NCBI RefSeq assembly: GCF_001428335.1
Contig: NZ_LMSG01000019.1
Coordinates: 267,499-331,498 of the forward strand
Length of the DNA stretch: 64,000 bases
Reading direction: 5' to 3'
Source of the DNA: Arthrobacter sp. Soil762
Lineage (GTDB): Bacteria; Actinomycetota; Actinomycetes; Actinomycetales; Micrococcaceae
A model generated the notes under the pieces. The model worked only from the letters and a program-made list of their open reading frames with translations, was not told where the DNA came from and did no database searches. The translations under genes were made by a program, and so were the position numbers. Below, piece by piece: positions 17,515 through 26,163 of this stretch. Position 1 is the stretch's first letter; the number at the start of each line of letters is the position of its first letter.

Positions 17515-18078
17515 TCAGGAGCGCGACTTGGCGGTGTCCTTGAAGGCGGCAAGTCCAAACTGGGCGCGGATATCAGCCAGATCACGCGTATTCCGGTCAA
17601 TCTGCCGAACCTGCTCTTTTTCGATGAACCAAGCAATGATTCGAACTACGATCACCAGCGGCAACAGCAACAGGAAAGCCCAGCCAGCCGCAATGATAAA
17701 GTCCGGCATGGTCAGGAATGCATTCTTCAATGCGATGGCATTGTTCAGGCTTCCCGTCAGGCTGCCGAGGATGTCATTCAAAGTATCGGTGATTGGCTGG
17801 AAGAACGGCCCGGCAGACAGCTGGGGACTGTCCAGTTTTGGATCTTTTCCGACAGACCAGCGCTGATCCGTGAGGTGCGCAAGGATATAGAACACCACTG
17901 CCAGATTGGCGGCAGCGAATGACACCGTTGCCGCAAGCAGGGCACTAACGGCCCTCGCGGTTATTTTCAGTGGAGAAGACACTGGGCTGCCGATGACAAA
18001 CAAACCGCCGACAATAAAGGCAGCGAGCCATACGAGATTCTTGAATGTATCGACGCTGACACCACTCAGCATTTCCAT
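17515..18078 (-). CDS. Small membrane protein, unknown
   Basis: 187 residues from ATG 18078 (GGAAC upstream); the longer frame to 18444 is low-quality sequence. Three or four hydrophobic segments: LVWLAAFIVGGLFVIGS, ALLAATVSFAAANLAVVFYI and FIIAAGWAFLLLLPLVIVVR, followed by a basic/acidic tail (EKEQVRQIDRNTRDLADIRA) likely to be a cytoplasmic helix. No family recognised. It is on the same strand as the next protein but separated by 230 bases. Confidence 0.55.
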   Translation of the reverse strand: MEMLSGVSVDTFKNLVWLAAFIVGGLFVIGSPVSSPLKITARAVSALLAATVSFAAANLAVVFYILAHLTDQRWSVGKDPKLDSPQLSAGPFFQPITDTLNDILGSLTGSLNNAIALKNAFLTMPDFIIAAGWAFLLLLPLVIVVRIIAWFIEKEQVRQIDRNTRDLADIRAQFGLAAFKDTAKSRS

Positions 18079-18307
18079 GGCACGTTCCAACTTCCTAATG
18101 CAGCGTAAGAACTGCGGCCGTTGGCCGCAGAGTTTGGTCCACCCCCGAAGGGGCCGATTCAATATGACTAAGTTGGGCGGACAGAACTGTCCGGGAGACG
18201 TCCGGATGGTCCAGCTCAAGTCTGCGGCTTCCACGGGGACGTGGCAAAACCGCGTGACGTTGAGGATCTTGGTTGCGGCTTCCGGCCGTGACCGCCGCCT
18301 CCCTTCG
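18079..18307. other. Gap without recognised gene
   Basis: About 230 bases between two minus-strand membrane-protein genes. The open frame crossing it on the minus strand is rich in Arg/Pro/Ser and looks like non-coding translation. It presumably holds the promoter of the gene at 17515-18078. Confidence 0.4.
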
Positions 18308-19036
18308 TTATGGACGCTGCGGGTTTGACCCCGATGAGAGTACTTCCTTGATCCGTGACAAGTAAGGCCGCATTTGGGCGTCCCACCACTCATCTGGATT
18401 CCCGGCGAACTCGGTGTTCGCCGGGACCTCAAAGACGGTTCCAACGGTGAGTGTACATCCAGAGGACGTCGGTTCCAGCCGGTAGGTCGAGCGGCTGTTC
18501 ACCTCGCTTTGGGCAATGGGACGCGTAGATGCCCACCAAGGGCTTTCCTCGCCAATGACTTCGATAATGGAGACGGAGCCGTCGCGGCTTATGAAGCACT
18601 GTTGTTCTCCCACCCCGGAAGGGGTGCCGGGGACTGTGAAGGCCTTCACCGCGTTGGACAGGAGAACTGCGCTCTCAGCCGGTCGGATCAGTGACCATAC
18701 GGTGTGGGCATCGCGCTCGTAGGTTTCGGAGGCATGCGCGCTGTAAGTTTTGGTGCGGCCGGAAGCCTGGGAGGCTTGAGCTGTCTCGAACGCCCGCTTA
18801 TGCCGGCGATTCACCACCGCCGACAGTACGAGGAGCATAACCAACAGCGCGGTTGCGGCTATCAGAATTCCAAGCCCCAGAGCTTGATTGCCAAAGTAGC
18901 TGATGACCGAAGCAAGCGCGGCGATGGCAAGGTAGCCGGCGGCAAAAAGTGTGTCGTGGAGGATCTTGATGAACTTGATCACTTTGTCATTATGAAGGTC
19001 TGGCTGGGGCAGGCCGTGCATGGCGCGTTTGCTCAC
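18308..19036 (-). CDS. Membrane-anchored SRPBCC-like protein, unknown
   Basis: 242 residues. Two hydrophobic segments near the N-terminus (LFAAGYLAIAALASVISYFG and GLGILIAATALLVMLLVLSA), a basic linker, then a soluble domain of about 140 residues: YERDAHTVWSLIRPAESAVL, SIIEVIGEESPWWASTRP and SRSTYRLEPTSSGCTLTVGT. That alternation resembles the SRPBCC (START-like) ligand-binding fold, where the opening D-x-V-W-x-L-I-x-D/P pattern is common. Assignment is by pattern only. A lipid- or ligand-sensing role at the membrane is speculation. Confidence 0.55.
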   Translation of the reverse strand: MSKRAMHGLPQPDLHNDKVIKFIKILHDTLFAAGYLAIAALASVISYFGNQALGLGILIAATALLVMLLVLSAVVNRRHKRAFETAQASQASGRTKTYSAHASETYERDAHTVWSLIRPAESAVLLSNAVKAFTVPGTPSGVGEQQCFISRDGSVSIIEVIGEESPWWASTRPIAQSEVNSRSTYRLEPTSSGCTLTVGTVFEVPANTEFAGNPDEWWDAQMRPYLSRIKEVLSSGSNPQRP

Positions 19037-19204
19037 ATAGTTCGAGGCTGAAGCGCCCCCGCAGGAAGACTCTTGCCGTGAGCAACTCTCCGCGTACTGG
19101 TTTTGCTGTGGCCGGTCTCAGCCTGAAGCTGCTGACCGAACGTGTCGGCGTATACAAGCGATGCAACTTCACCAGCCACCACCAGCAGGTCTGTCCGGAT
19201 GAGG

Positions 19205-19469
19205 TCAGGCCCTTGACAGGAGGCGGCGCCGCTTTTCTTTCGCAACGTAGGACAGAACCCGGGGCAGTTCGACGTCGTATAGTTCCGTGACCAGGGAGAT
19301 GCGGCGACCCGATCCCTTTCAAGAGGACCCTTCGTGCTTCCTCAGACCCAGTCAAGTGCAGTGAACGCAGCGCAACCATGACTTGGTCGATTTGCTTCGC
19401 ATTCAGCAGTTGGTGTCGCGAAACGCGCTTGTTGTGCCCACCATCAAAGATTTCGTATCCGTCAGCCAT
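19205..19469 (-). pseudogene. Small unknown gene with one frameshift
   Basis: ATG 19469 follows a strong GGAGGG site. The first ~50 residues (MADGYEIFDGGHNKRVSRHQ, then LLNAKQIDQVMVALRSLHL) look coding. After LLKG the frame degrades, but a one-base shift at the CCC run (19314-19316) restores coding-like sequence SGRRISLVTELYDVELPRVL ending KEKRRRLLSRA and a stop at 19205. The corrected product is about 87 residues and basic at its C-terminus. Family unknown. It is either broken or carries a sequence error. Confidence 0.45.
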
Positions 19470-19612
19470 GACGTCCCTCCAGAAGATAATCCAAGCATCG
19501 TGCGAGGCCCTGAGAGCATTATGAATACGAGGTCCGACAATTGTTGTGAGGCAGTGTCGGTTCCTGGCAATACACTTTCTTCCAGTCCTCACCCGCGATC
19601 GGAGACTTACCC

Positions 19613-20941
19613 ATGGATGACCGCCCAATAATGCTCGGGACGCTGCCTGACGGCCGTCGTCTCCACCTCGGTGATGCGGCTGGACGTTTGCCTGCAGGCG
19701 GAGGTGTTCTGCTGATCCGCGGTGATGGGCCAGTTACGAGGGGGAATACGTATCTCGATGAGATCGTCAGTCAGTTTTGCCGTACGAGTGCGACACACGT
19801 CATCGACCTCGTCGGAGGTGACTATGGATGGATGTTGGAAGGGATGAGGACACTTTCCAGATCCATGGGGGAAGCCTGCATGAAGGTCGGAGAGATCTTT
19901 GGGGGAATGCATGAGGATCCGCGCGGTACAACTGTCATCGTCAACGGCGCTGAGTCACTCCATGCTGATGCCCATTCATACTCATCCCTACTCGCCGAGA
20001 AGCTTAATCATCTGATCGCTTTCCCGCCTCAAGGAGGTGCTTCCTTGGTGCTGGCCGGTCGCGACTTGGACGTCTCCAAGCTTCTGGTGGGGGGTTTGAA
20101 CGGTGCCTACCGGATACAGCTCAGCTGTGGCCAGACCAATTCCGCTCAGTATCTGCTCGGCGACCTTCAGGATGCTGTCCTGCCTGCGACCACTGCCATC
20201 TATGAGGGGCCCGCCGGGTCTGCGTCGACGTTTTTCAGCCCTCTTGTAGGCCCCGATGGCAGGTCCGCGGGGGATGCGTTTTTGGAGCTGCCAATCGGTA
20301 TTGCAGGGGCCAACTTCTCGACAGCGTGGGCACAAAACCTACTGGTACGCGGCGGTTCACTTTCCGACAGGTCGGAACTGATCGCCGCGATGGCCATGGC
20401 TGCGCAGGAATCTGGAGTGCTTACTTGGGTCGCCGCGTCAGCCCCAGATTCCGCACCCAGTGCCAACTGGCGTCACCATCGGGAGACTATGTCCACGGGA
20501 GTCGTGCAGGCGCGGGAACTCCTGCGGCTCGCTTGCGATCAAGTCTTCCCGCGCATCGATGCGTGCCGAAGGCTAGGCACTAACGACGTTAGGGACTTTC
20601 GGATTCCTGCCAATTTGGCACGGCCTATTGCAATCTTCGTTGACGATCTTGATGGCTTAACAAAAGGCAGCGCAGACCAGCCCGACTTTGAAGAGTCAGC
20701 TATGGCCGTGGAAACCCTGATCGGTTTCCTTTCCAAGACTGCCAAGCAAACAAACGTCTCGCTGATTGTGGGCACTGCAGACCGTCGACCGACGCAATCG
20801 ACTGATTTTGACTCGCTGTGGAATAGCGCTGCGCAGCTACAGCTAGCCTCGTCCATTTCCGATCCCGGCTCCGATGAGCCTCCGCTGTACTTTGCCGCGC
20901 CGGGACTTCCTGGCATCACTCTCCAGGCAGCAAGGGTGTAG
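19613..20941 (+). CDS. Degenerate tandem FtsK/HerA-like protein
   Basis: 442 residues from ATG 19613. Two halves each look like a worn-down FtsK/HerA motor domain. Half one: GGVLLIRGDGPVTRGNTYLD stands where a Walker A P-loop should be but lacks GKS/T; then TTVIVNGAESL (Walker B position), GGASLVLAGRDLDVSKLLVG and SCGQTNSAQYLLGD match the post-Walker-B strand and the arginine-rich region of FtsK. Half two: NLLVRGGSLSDRSELIAAMA (again no GK), then ELLRLACDQVFPRIDACRRL, PIAIFVDDLDGLTKG (acidic pair kept) and SLIVGTADRRP. The gene stands alone, convergent with 20979-22535. It may be a regulatory or scaffold paralogue of a DNA or secretion motor. The fold call is inference from sequence pattern. 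Confidence 0.55.
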   Translation: MDDRPIMLGTLPDGRRLHLGDAAGRLPAGGGVLLIRGDGPVTRGNTYLDEIVSQFCRTSATHVIDLVGGDYGWMLEGMRTLSRSMGEACMKVGEIFGGMHEDPRGTTVIVNGAESLHADAHSYSSLLAEKLNHLIAFPPQGGASLVLAGRDLDVSKLLVGGLNGAYRIQLSCGQTNSAQYLLGDLQDAVLPATTAIYEGPAGSASTFFSPLVGPDGRSAGDAFLELPIGIAGANFSTAWAQNLLVRGGSLSDRSELIAAMAMAAQESGVLTWVAASAPDSAPSANWRHHRETMSTGVVQARELLRLACDQVFPRIDACRRLGTNDVRDFRIPANLARPIAIFVDDLDGLTKGSADQPDFEESAMAVETLIGFLSKTAKQTNVSLIVGTADRRPTQSTDFDSLWNSAAQLQLASSISDPGSDEPPLYFAAPGLPGITLQAARV

Positions 20942-20978
20942 TAAGCAGTCCCGACGATAGCGATTTTTTCCTTTAGTT

Positions 20979-22535
20979 TTAGGCCGCATTCCGCAGGTTC
21001 TGGACTTCGCCTTCCAGCGCCCGTTCTATTGTGACGCCGCCATCCGGGCCTGGTCCCGATGGAAACTCGCCGGTGCTCCAGCGGAGTTTGTTTGCGTCCT
21101 TGCAGCGCCGTCCGTGCCTTAAGCCACGCACGATTGCATGTCCTGCCTCACCCGTTGGGACCCGCTCCTTGCGCCAGTTTGGAACCTCTTCGTCCGGTGC
21201 TGACCAGCCGCTCTTCTCCAAGTAGCGCCTATCGATGGGCCACTCAGCCGTCGGTAGGTATTGCTCGGAAACAATTTCGCACCACACACCGTCAGCGCTT
21301 GGTGTCCCCTGAGCGTAGGGCCTGGTGGTGATTTCCTCATCGCCGTCGTACTCGACGCGCAAAAAGCCGTTCCAAGGCATCTTTGCCAAGAGTTGGCCGA
21401 TGAGTTCGCCTGCCTGTTTCCATTCTTCAGTCGCGCGTTGGGACTTCGCCTCATTGATGGCCAGACTTTCATCCTCAAATCCAAACGGAAAGCCCCAGTG
21501 GAACTCATGACTGTCCGGTTCCTCGTCGCTTTCCAGGTCGCGGGGCAGAACAACTTCGATCGCTTCATCCCAGCTTCCGTAATGGCGGATCACCTCGACG
21601 GCGGAAGGGCATTCATTTTTAACGGCTGCTTCGGCCATGATCCACTGATCATAAAGCTCTATGTTCATCGGGATGCCGAGATTTATGCAGTCTTCGGTGA
21701 AGCGATCTAGGGCCTCCAAGTAATCAACCTCACTGAAACGCTGGTCATAGGACATAAGCCGCATGCCGGCTGACTTCAGTACGCTCTCCCAAGATCCATA
21801 GCCGTAGCGTGTCCGTAGCTTCGCTGCGGGGACGGGCCAAGGATCCGAAGAATCGTTGGCAATCGAACCAAGCCGCAGGGATGTTGTCTCTACAGCGTTC
21901 TTATAGTCCGCGTGAGAGATCGTGGTGATGGCACGGGCACGGATGGCAAGAGCTGTCGTTTCGATAACGGCCAAGATCTCTGCCATACGCCGGTACGGCA
22001 GGCGCGAATTCAGCAAGCCTCGAAGCTCAGATACCGCGGCGAGCGACATCTTTCCTAGAGCCAACTGGTAATCCGGCTCTATTTGATGGTGGACGCCCGT
22101 TACGTACAGCAGGCTCAACTTGTCACTGAGCCTCCGCGGGAGAACTTCCTCGACTGGTTGACCACCGGGAATACCAGGAATGTGCAGAAGCTCCGCGGCG
22201 ATTTGGACATCGATTGAGATACCCAGCGCCGTCAAAACTTTTGGTATCTCGTCGCGATCGATTTCCGAGGCATGAAGCCGCTCGATCATGTCCTCATTTG
22301 CGAGGAGGGTCTCATTGGTAGCGAGACAGCGCCGCCGAACCGCACGCGAACGTTCCAACTCGTCTTTTATGTCAGCCTGGGTCAGGGCCAGAACGGAGAC
22401 TTCTTCAGTGCTGCAGTCTTTCGCGGCAGCGATGAAACGGAGCGGGTCACCCCGGCGATAGAGGTCGCGAATGTCGACCGAGGCTGCTTCTTGCGTGCGA
22501 GCGCCCTCATGCTGCTCCAGCAAACTATCCCCCAT
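20979..22535 (-). CDS. Homing-endonuclease-repeat-type protein with TY-Chap-like C-terminus
   Basis: 518 residues from ATG 22535 (in-frame upstream Met at 22571 overlaps the previous gene). The middle is clearly paralogous to the neighbour at 22546-23553: AVSELRGLLNSRLPYRRMAE, then LRTRYGYGSWESVLKSAGMR and VIRHYGSWDEAIEVV are the same two repeat units (helix plus Y/F-G-x-W/S-W-x-x-A) that are seen beside HNH and homing nucleases. The C-terminal ~170 residues (EWKQAGELIGQLLAKMPWNG, DGVWCEIVSEQYLP) resemble the TY-Chap peptide-binding fold, then end in GRRCKDANKLRWSTGEF and PSGPGPDGGVTIE, a tail duplicated in the relic at 16962. No nuclease motif seen. Last gene of the NrtR-side run. Confidence 0.55.
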   Translation of the reverse strand: MGDSLLEQHEGARTQEAASVDIRDLYRRGDPLRFIAAAKDCSTEEVSVLALTQADIKDELERSRAVRRRCLATNETLLANEDMIERLHASEIDRDEIPKVLTALGISIDVQIAAELLHIPGIPGGQPVEEVLPRRLSDKLSLLYVTGVHHQIEPDYQLALGKMSLAAVSELRGLLNSRLPYRRMAEILAVIETTALAIRARAITTISHADYKNAVETTSLRLGSIANDSSDPWPVPAAKLRTRYGYGSWESVLKSAGMRLMSYDQRFSEVDYLEALDRFTEDCINLGIPMNIELYDQWIMAEAAVKNECPSAVEVIRHYGSWDEAIEVVLPRDLESDEEPDSHEFHWGFPFGFEDESLAINEAKSQRATEEWKQAGELIGQLLAKMPWNGFLRVEYDGDEEITTRPYAQGTPSADGVWCEIVSEQYLPTAEWPIDRRYLEKSGWSAPDEEVPNWRKERVPTGEAGHAIVRGLRHGRRCKDANKLRWSTGEFPSGPGPDGGVTIERALEGEVQNLRNAA

Positions 22536-22545
22536 TTCCCAGCAC

Positions 22546-23553
22546 CTATTCCTGCACGGAGCGGAGGGCATCCGCCCAAGTGCCGTAGATGTTTCGCACT
22601 GACGCCCCGGATGGCCGCTCGTGGCCAGCAGCGATCTCCTGCTTCACCCATTCGTCGTAGGCGGCAAACGTCGCATTCGTTTCCGCTGCCGACGCATGGA
22701 AACAAAAGTCACGTACCGCGTCGTCGTAGTCCTCGCGGGTGAACTTCAGCAGTCCCTTCGGACGGCCCTGCGTGGTGGTCCCGATTCCCATTGCTTCCAG
22801 TGCCTCGTTCCAGCCACCAAAGCGCTTCATCACGGTTTGCCGGGTGGGCGGCCAAGGGAACGCTCCCTGCCTGGACACCAGACCGAGCGCCACGACAAGC
22901 TCGTCACGGAGCTCCTGGTAGCGCGCGCCGGTGATGCTGGCGGACGGGTTCTCCGAGAGGACTTTCTGGGCGGCACCAATAACTCCCAGGATGGTAGCCA
23001 CGTCATCGGGTGAGGCTTCTGCCGATTCCAGGGCTGCCCGCAGCTCGCTCATGAGGGACAGGTCCAGGTTGACTGCTGCCCACTCTCGGTCAGGCGAAAG
23101 GTTCCGGTCCGAGCCCAGCAGGAACCAGATGCCCGCAGCCAGGGCCTCCTTGGAGAAGATGTCATCCATCTGCGCCTTGGAGAAGACAATGTTCGACCCC
23201 CTAAGTGCCTCTTCAGCCAGATCGACGTCGATCGCCGGGTAAAGTGCCTGCAACTTCAGCACGGCATCGGGCCGGGTCACGCCGCACTTGGCCATCTGGC
23301 GGGCGAGGTCACCGTACTCAGCGAGGAAGGCTTCATGCGCCGCCTTGGTGGCCGCTTCCCGTGAAGCAATCCGGTTCTTGCGGGATTCTTCAGCGTTCGT
23401 GCCGCCGACCTTCGCGATGATCTGCCGGACCCGCTCGCGGGTGATGCCGAAGCTCTGACCAATGGCGTCGAGCGTCTCGCCGTCGGAGTAGCGCTCAACC
23501 ATGGCAGCGTCGCGCTGTTCCCGACTGAGTTCAGGAGTTGTAGTCATGGTCAT
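22546..23553 (-). CDS. Sigma-70 region 4-like HTH protein with homing-endonuclease-type repeats
   Basis: 335 residues from ATG 23553 (AGGAAT upstream); ATG 23577 overlaps the previous stop as TAATG and is also possible. The N-terminal HTH, VERYSDGETLDAIGQSFGIT followed by RERVRQII, is a sigma-70 region 4 / -35 recognition-type fold. The rest parallels the next gene: LMSELRAALESAEASPDDVA, RQTVMKRFGGWNEALEAMGI and VRNIYGTWADALRSVQ give two repeats of the type named after HNH/homing endonucleases, here without a nuclease. Likely DNA-binding. It lies between the ADP-ribosylglycohydrolase and its own paralogue, spaced 10-23 bases, so probably one transcript. Confidence 0.62.
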   Translation of the reverse strand: MTMTTTPELSREQRDAAMVERYSDGETLDAIGQSFGITRERVRQIIAKVGGTNAEESRKNRIASREAATKAAHEAFLAEYGDLARQMAKCGVTRPDAVLKLQALYPAIDVDLAEEALRGSNIVFSKAQMDDIFSKEALAAGIWFLLGSDRNLSPDREWAAVNLDLSLMSELRAALESAEASPDDVATILGVIGAAQKVLSENPSASITGARYQELRDELVVALGLVSRQGAFPWPPTRQTVMKRFGGWNEALEAMGIGTTTQGRPKGLLKFTREDYDDAVRDFCFHASAAETNATFAAYDEWVKQEIAAGHERPSGASVRNIYGTWADALRSVQE

Positions 23554-23576
23554 ATTCCTATCAGCAGGCTCGGACA

Positions 23577-25109
23577 TTATTCGGCAGCCGCGTGCGTGGC
23601 TCCGCCAACCACCGGATCGTTGCTAGCCGCAGTCTCTCTCAGCACCTGCATGAACAGCTCGTTGGGCCGTGCTCCGGGCAGTACGACCTGCAGATCAGAC
23701 AGCGCCGCAAGCGGCGAGATGCCCGCCACCGTTGCGCCATACAGGGCAGCGACGGTCGGCGTCCGGGATTCCGCCCGGACACAGTGCAGCAGCACGCTCT
23801 TGCCCTCCGACCGGTAGCGTTCGACGGCGGCCGCCGCCCCCCGGAGGACAAATGCGGTGTGCGCGTTGTCGCCTTCAACAGCGGAGTCGACCACCCAGAA
23901 CGTGGCGTGGTCCTCCGGAGCCAGGCCCGGCACGTCCAGCGCGCCCAGCCGGCAGAGCGAAACCACCGCGTCGATCCCCAGCTCAGCCACGCGCTCAAGC
24001 GAGCCGACCCCGCCAAGCCACACGCCGCCGTCGTGCGGGTGCCGGACCAGCACGTCCGTGCGGCCCCACATGCTGTAGTCGTGGCGGTCGGCCCGCGGCC
24101 AGGAGGCCGGCCGGCGGCCTTCGCCACGGCCCAGCTCCATGCCGAGGACCATGAGGTCGCGGGCACGCATGCCCGGCCAGCCGTGGAGCCGCTGCCGCCA
24201 TTCGAAGGGCACGGCGGTGTAGCCGTACGCCGCACCGAGCAGCCCACCGGCGATCGCGGCAACCGTATCGGTATCGCGCCCGCCCCGCACTGCCTCTTCC
24301 AGAGCCGCCCGCAAATGCGCTGGCCCCGACGCCGACAAGCCCGCAAAGTGGATGGCGCTCCATGCACCCTGGAAGGCCTCCACCACCCAGCCGTTGCGGG
24401 CGAAGTCGCTTGGACGGGACCGCTCCGCCGTTACTATCCGCTCCCGCCACACAGAAGCCCGCTCGGCAGACAGCAGCGGCAGGCCCGCCCGGACATCGAG
24501 CGCCCCGGTGAGAACGGCCTTGCGGATCGCCACGCACCACAGCCCGCAGGCCTCCTGCGCGTCAGGATCGGCGTGGGTCAGCGCGCTCATCACACTGGCA
24601 GCGGCCAGCAACTCCGAAGGGTCCCGGTCTAGGTAGGCGAGGGCCAGCGGGGCCGTCCGCATCAGCGAGCCGTTGCCGGCGCTGCGGCCGGTGCGGGCAT
24701 GGAAGTCCGAGGCTGCGGCAGTGAAGTCGGCCGCGTGCACTTTTCTCCGTCCGGCAGCGGAAGCCAGCCGGCGGGCTGCCGCGATCACGGAGCTTGTCTG
24801 CGCGCCCACATCCTTCGCCTCCGCAGCCCAGGAGGTCCAGACCCGGACCACCATGGTTAGCGCCGCGGGGGAGGAGGAACCGGCGTCGGACGCGGACTCC
24901 AGCAGCGCCTGGGCGATGGGGATGGCCATGGACGTGTCGTCGGTCCACTCGGCCGGCGCGAACCCGAACGGACCGCCGCCCTTCATAGTGACTTCGGCGC
25001 CGTCCGGCAGCGGCGCGCCGAACTCGTAGCCGGCTCCGAGGGCGTCGCCGGCGGCCAGGGCGACGAGGACGCCAGCCGCGCGGTCATTCTGCAGGGGGTT
25101 CAGTTTCAT
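23577..25109 (-). CDS. ADP-ribosylglycohydrolase fused to a dual-specificity phosphatase-like domain
   Basis: 510 residues from ATG 25109, overlapping the upstream stop as ATGA. The N-terminal two thirds is a DraG/ARH-type hydrolase: AAGDALGAGYEFG (opening helix), WTDDTSMAIPIAQALL (metal-binding T-D-D), TGRSAGNGSLMRTAPLAL and GGRDTDTVAAIAGGLLGAAY (second metal site GGDTDT-like). It removes ADP-ribose from proteins or nucleic acids. The last ~150 residues hold a phosphatase fold with VLLHCVRAESRTPTVAALYG, i.e. the C-x5-R catalytic loop of dual-specificity/tyrosine phosphatases. Such fusion suggests stepwise processing of a phosphorylated ADP-ribose product. The substrate is not known. Confidence 0.83.
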   Translation of the reverse strand: MKLNPLQNDRAAGVLVALAAGDALGAGYEFGAPLPDGAEVTMKGGGPFGFAPAEWTDDTSMAIPIAQALLESASDAGSSSPAALTMVVRVWTSWAAEAKDVGAQTSSVIAAARRLASAAGRRKVHAADFTAAASDFHARTGRSAGNGSLMRTAPLALAYLDRDPSELLAAASVMSALTHADPDAQEACGLWCVAIRKAVLTGALDVRAGLPLLSAERASVWRERIVTAERSRPSDFARNGWVVEAFQGAWSAIHFAGLSASGPAHLRAALEEAVRGGRDTDTVAAIAGGLLGAAYGYTAVPFEWRQRLHGWPGMRARDLMVLGMELGRGEGRRPASWPRADRHDYSMWGRTDVLVRHPHDGGVWLGGVGSLERVAELGIDAVVSLCRLGALDVPGLAPEDHATFWVVDSAVEGDNAHTAFVLRGAAAAVERYRSEGKSVLLHCVRAESRTPTVAALYGATVAGISPLAALSDLQVVLPGARPNELFMQVLRETAASNDPVVGGATHAAAE

Positions 25110-26070
25110 GCCATCTCCATCAGGCGGTGTTGGGTATTCCAGCCGGTCAGGTGGGCCAGCTGGGGGCGGCGCCGGGGGAGCGCGACGGCGATGCCGGCGG
25201 CGGTCACTGCTCCGGCGGCGCATGAGACGTTGCGGCTCCGGAGCGCGCCGTGGTCACGGACCACCACGGCCGCCGCGCCGCCGTCGAAGGTTCCGAAGTC
25301 CATCGCCTGGACGTGGGCGGCGAAGTCGCGGGCGCGCTGGCCCGGCATCGGCCCGGATGCCAGCACGTGCGGCGACAGCAGTTCCAGGTCCAGCAGCGCC
25401 GCCTCGACCAGCTGGCGGTAGTGGCGGAGGAAGAGCGTGCAGGTGCCGAAGACCTCCAGGAGCAGAGGCTGCTGGCCGAGGCCGATCACCACGCCGCGCT
25501 GGCCTTCCAGCGGATTCGGTGTGTCCGCGGCGTCGAAGCGGTTCCGGCCCTCCTTGTCGTCCTTGAACCAGTCCATGTGCTGGAGGAGCGAACTGGTGGC
25601 AGAAGCGCCACGGGCGTTGTCGAAGCGGCTGACCCGCTCCCAGATGCGGCCCTGCCGGTTGCCGCCGCGCGCGCCGCCAATGCCGTTGGCCAGCTCGGAC
25701 CAGACATTGAGCGGCGCGCGTCGGGCTTCCCGGCGGTGGGTGGTTTGGCCGGCTTCCCAGCGGCCGGCTTCGACGCAGAAGGTGTCGATGTAGCGGGTTT
25801 CGCCGGGGCCAAGGACGACGTCGCGGGCACACGTCCGGTGCTGCTGCCCGCCTTCGAGCAGCTCGCCTTCCAGCAACAGCGCGGGGTGCGGTCCGTTGTT
25901 GGTGACGGTGAGGCGGGCCACCTGGGCGCCGCTTGCGAGCTCGGTGACGGCGACGTCGGCGTGGGTGCCCGTGCTGATGCCGAGGCTGCCGGAGCCTGAC
26001 GTCCAGACGGGGAAGATGCTCAGGGGCCGAGCCTTCTGCCGGCGCCGACGTGGAGCTGTGGGACTTTCAT
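25106..26070 (-). CDS. ARPP-1-like protein, frameshifted near its start
   Basis: The body of about 270 residues (RLTVTNNGPHPALLLEGELL, VVLGPGETRYIDTFCVEAGR, ATSSLLQHMDWFKDDKEGRN) fits my memory of the ARPP-1 family, named for its link to ADP-ribosylglycohydrolase and phosphatase genes, which is the neighbour here. Translation from ATG 26070, with a perfect GGAGG site nine bases upstream, reads MKVPQLHVGAGRRLGP and hits a stop. Adding one C to the CCCC run (GGGG at 26023-26026 on the plus strand) continues LSIFPVWTSGSGSLGISTGT into the body. Either the gene is broken or one base was lost in sequencing. GTG 25921 is a poor alternative start. The function of the family is unknown; tight coupling (ATGA) to the hydrolase implies a shared pathway. 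Confidence 0.7.
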
Positions 26071-26086
26071 GATGACCTCCGGTTTA

Positions 26087-26108
26087 TTTAATGCATTTCT
26101 GCGCTAAT
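26087..26108. promoter_or_regulatory. 22-bp palindrome, candidate NrtR-type operator (copy 1)
   Basis: Matches the pattern TTTA-N-(C/T)GCA-N4-TGCG-N-TAA(A/T): here TTTA A TGCA TTTC TGCG C TAAT. It lies six bases before the GGAGG site of the ARPP-1-like gene on the minus strand. Same arrangement and length as copy 2 at 26135-26156; the centres are 48 bases apart. Confidence 0.65.
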
Positions 26109-26134
26109 TAACTTCAGTATGCATCGCTTGCGTC

Positions 26135-26156
26135 TTTAGCGCAACACTGCGATAAA
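26135..26156. promoter_or_regulatory. 22-bp palindrome, candidate NrtR-type operator (copy 2)
   Basis: TTTA G CGCA ACAC TGCG A TAAA: left and right nine-base arms are inverted repeats with one mismatch each. It ends seven bases before the GTG of the Nudix regulator, so binding there would block its own promoter. With copy 1 it places one operator in front of each divergent gene. Confidence 0.7.
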
Positions 26157-26163
26157 TAGTGGT

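Noticed and set aside
23592..24632. 346-codon plus-strand frame opposite the ADP-ribosylglycohydrolase
   Set aside because: Shadow frame, Arg/Pro-rich, no motif.
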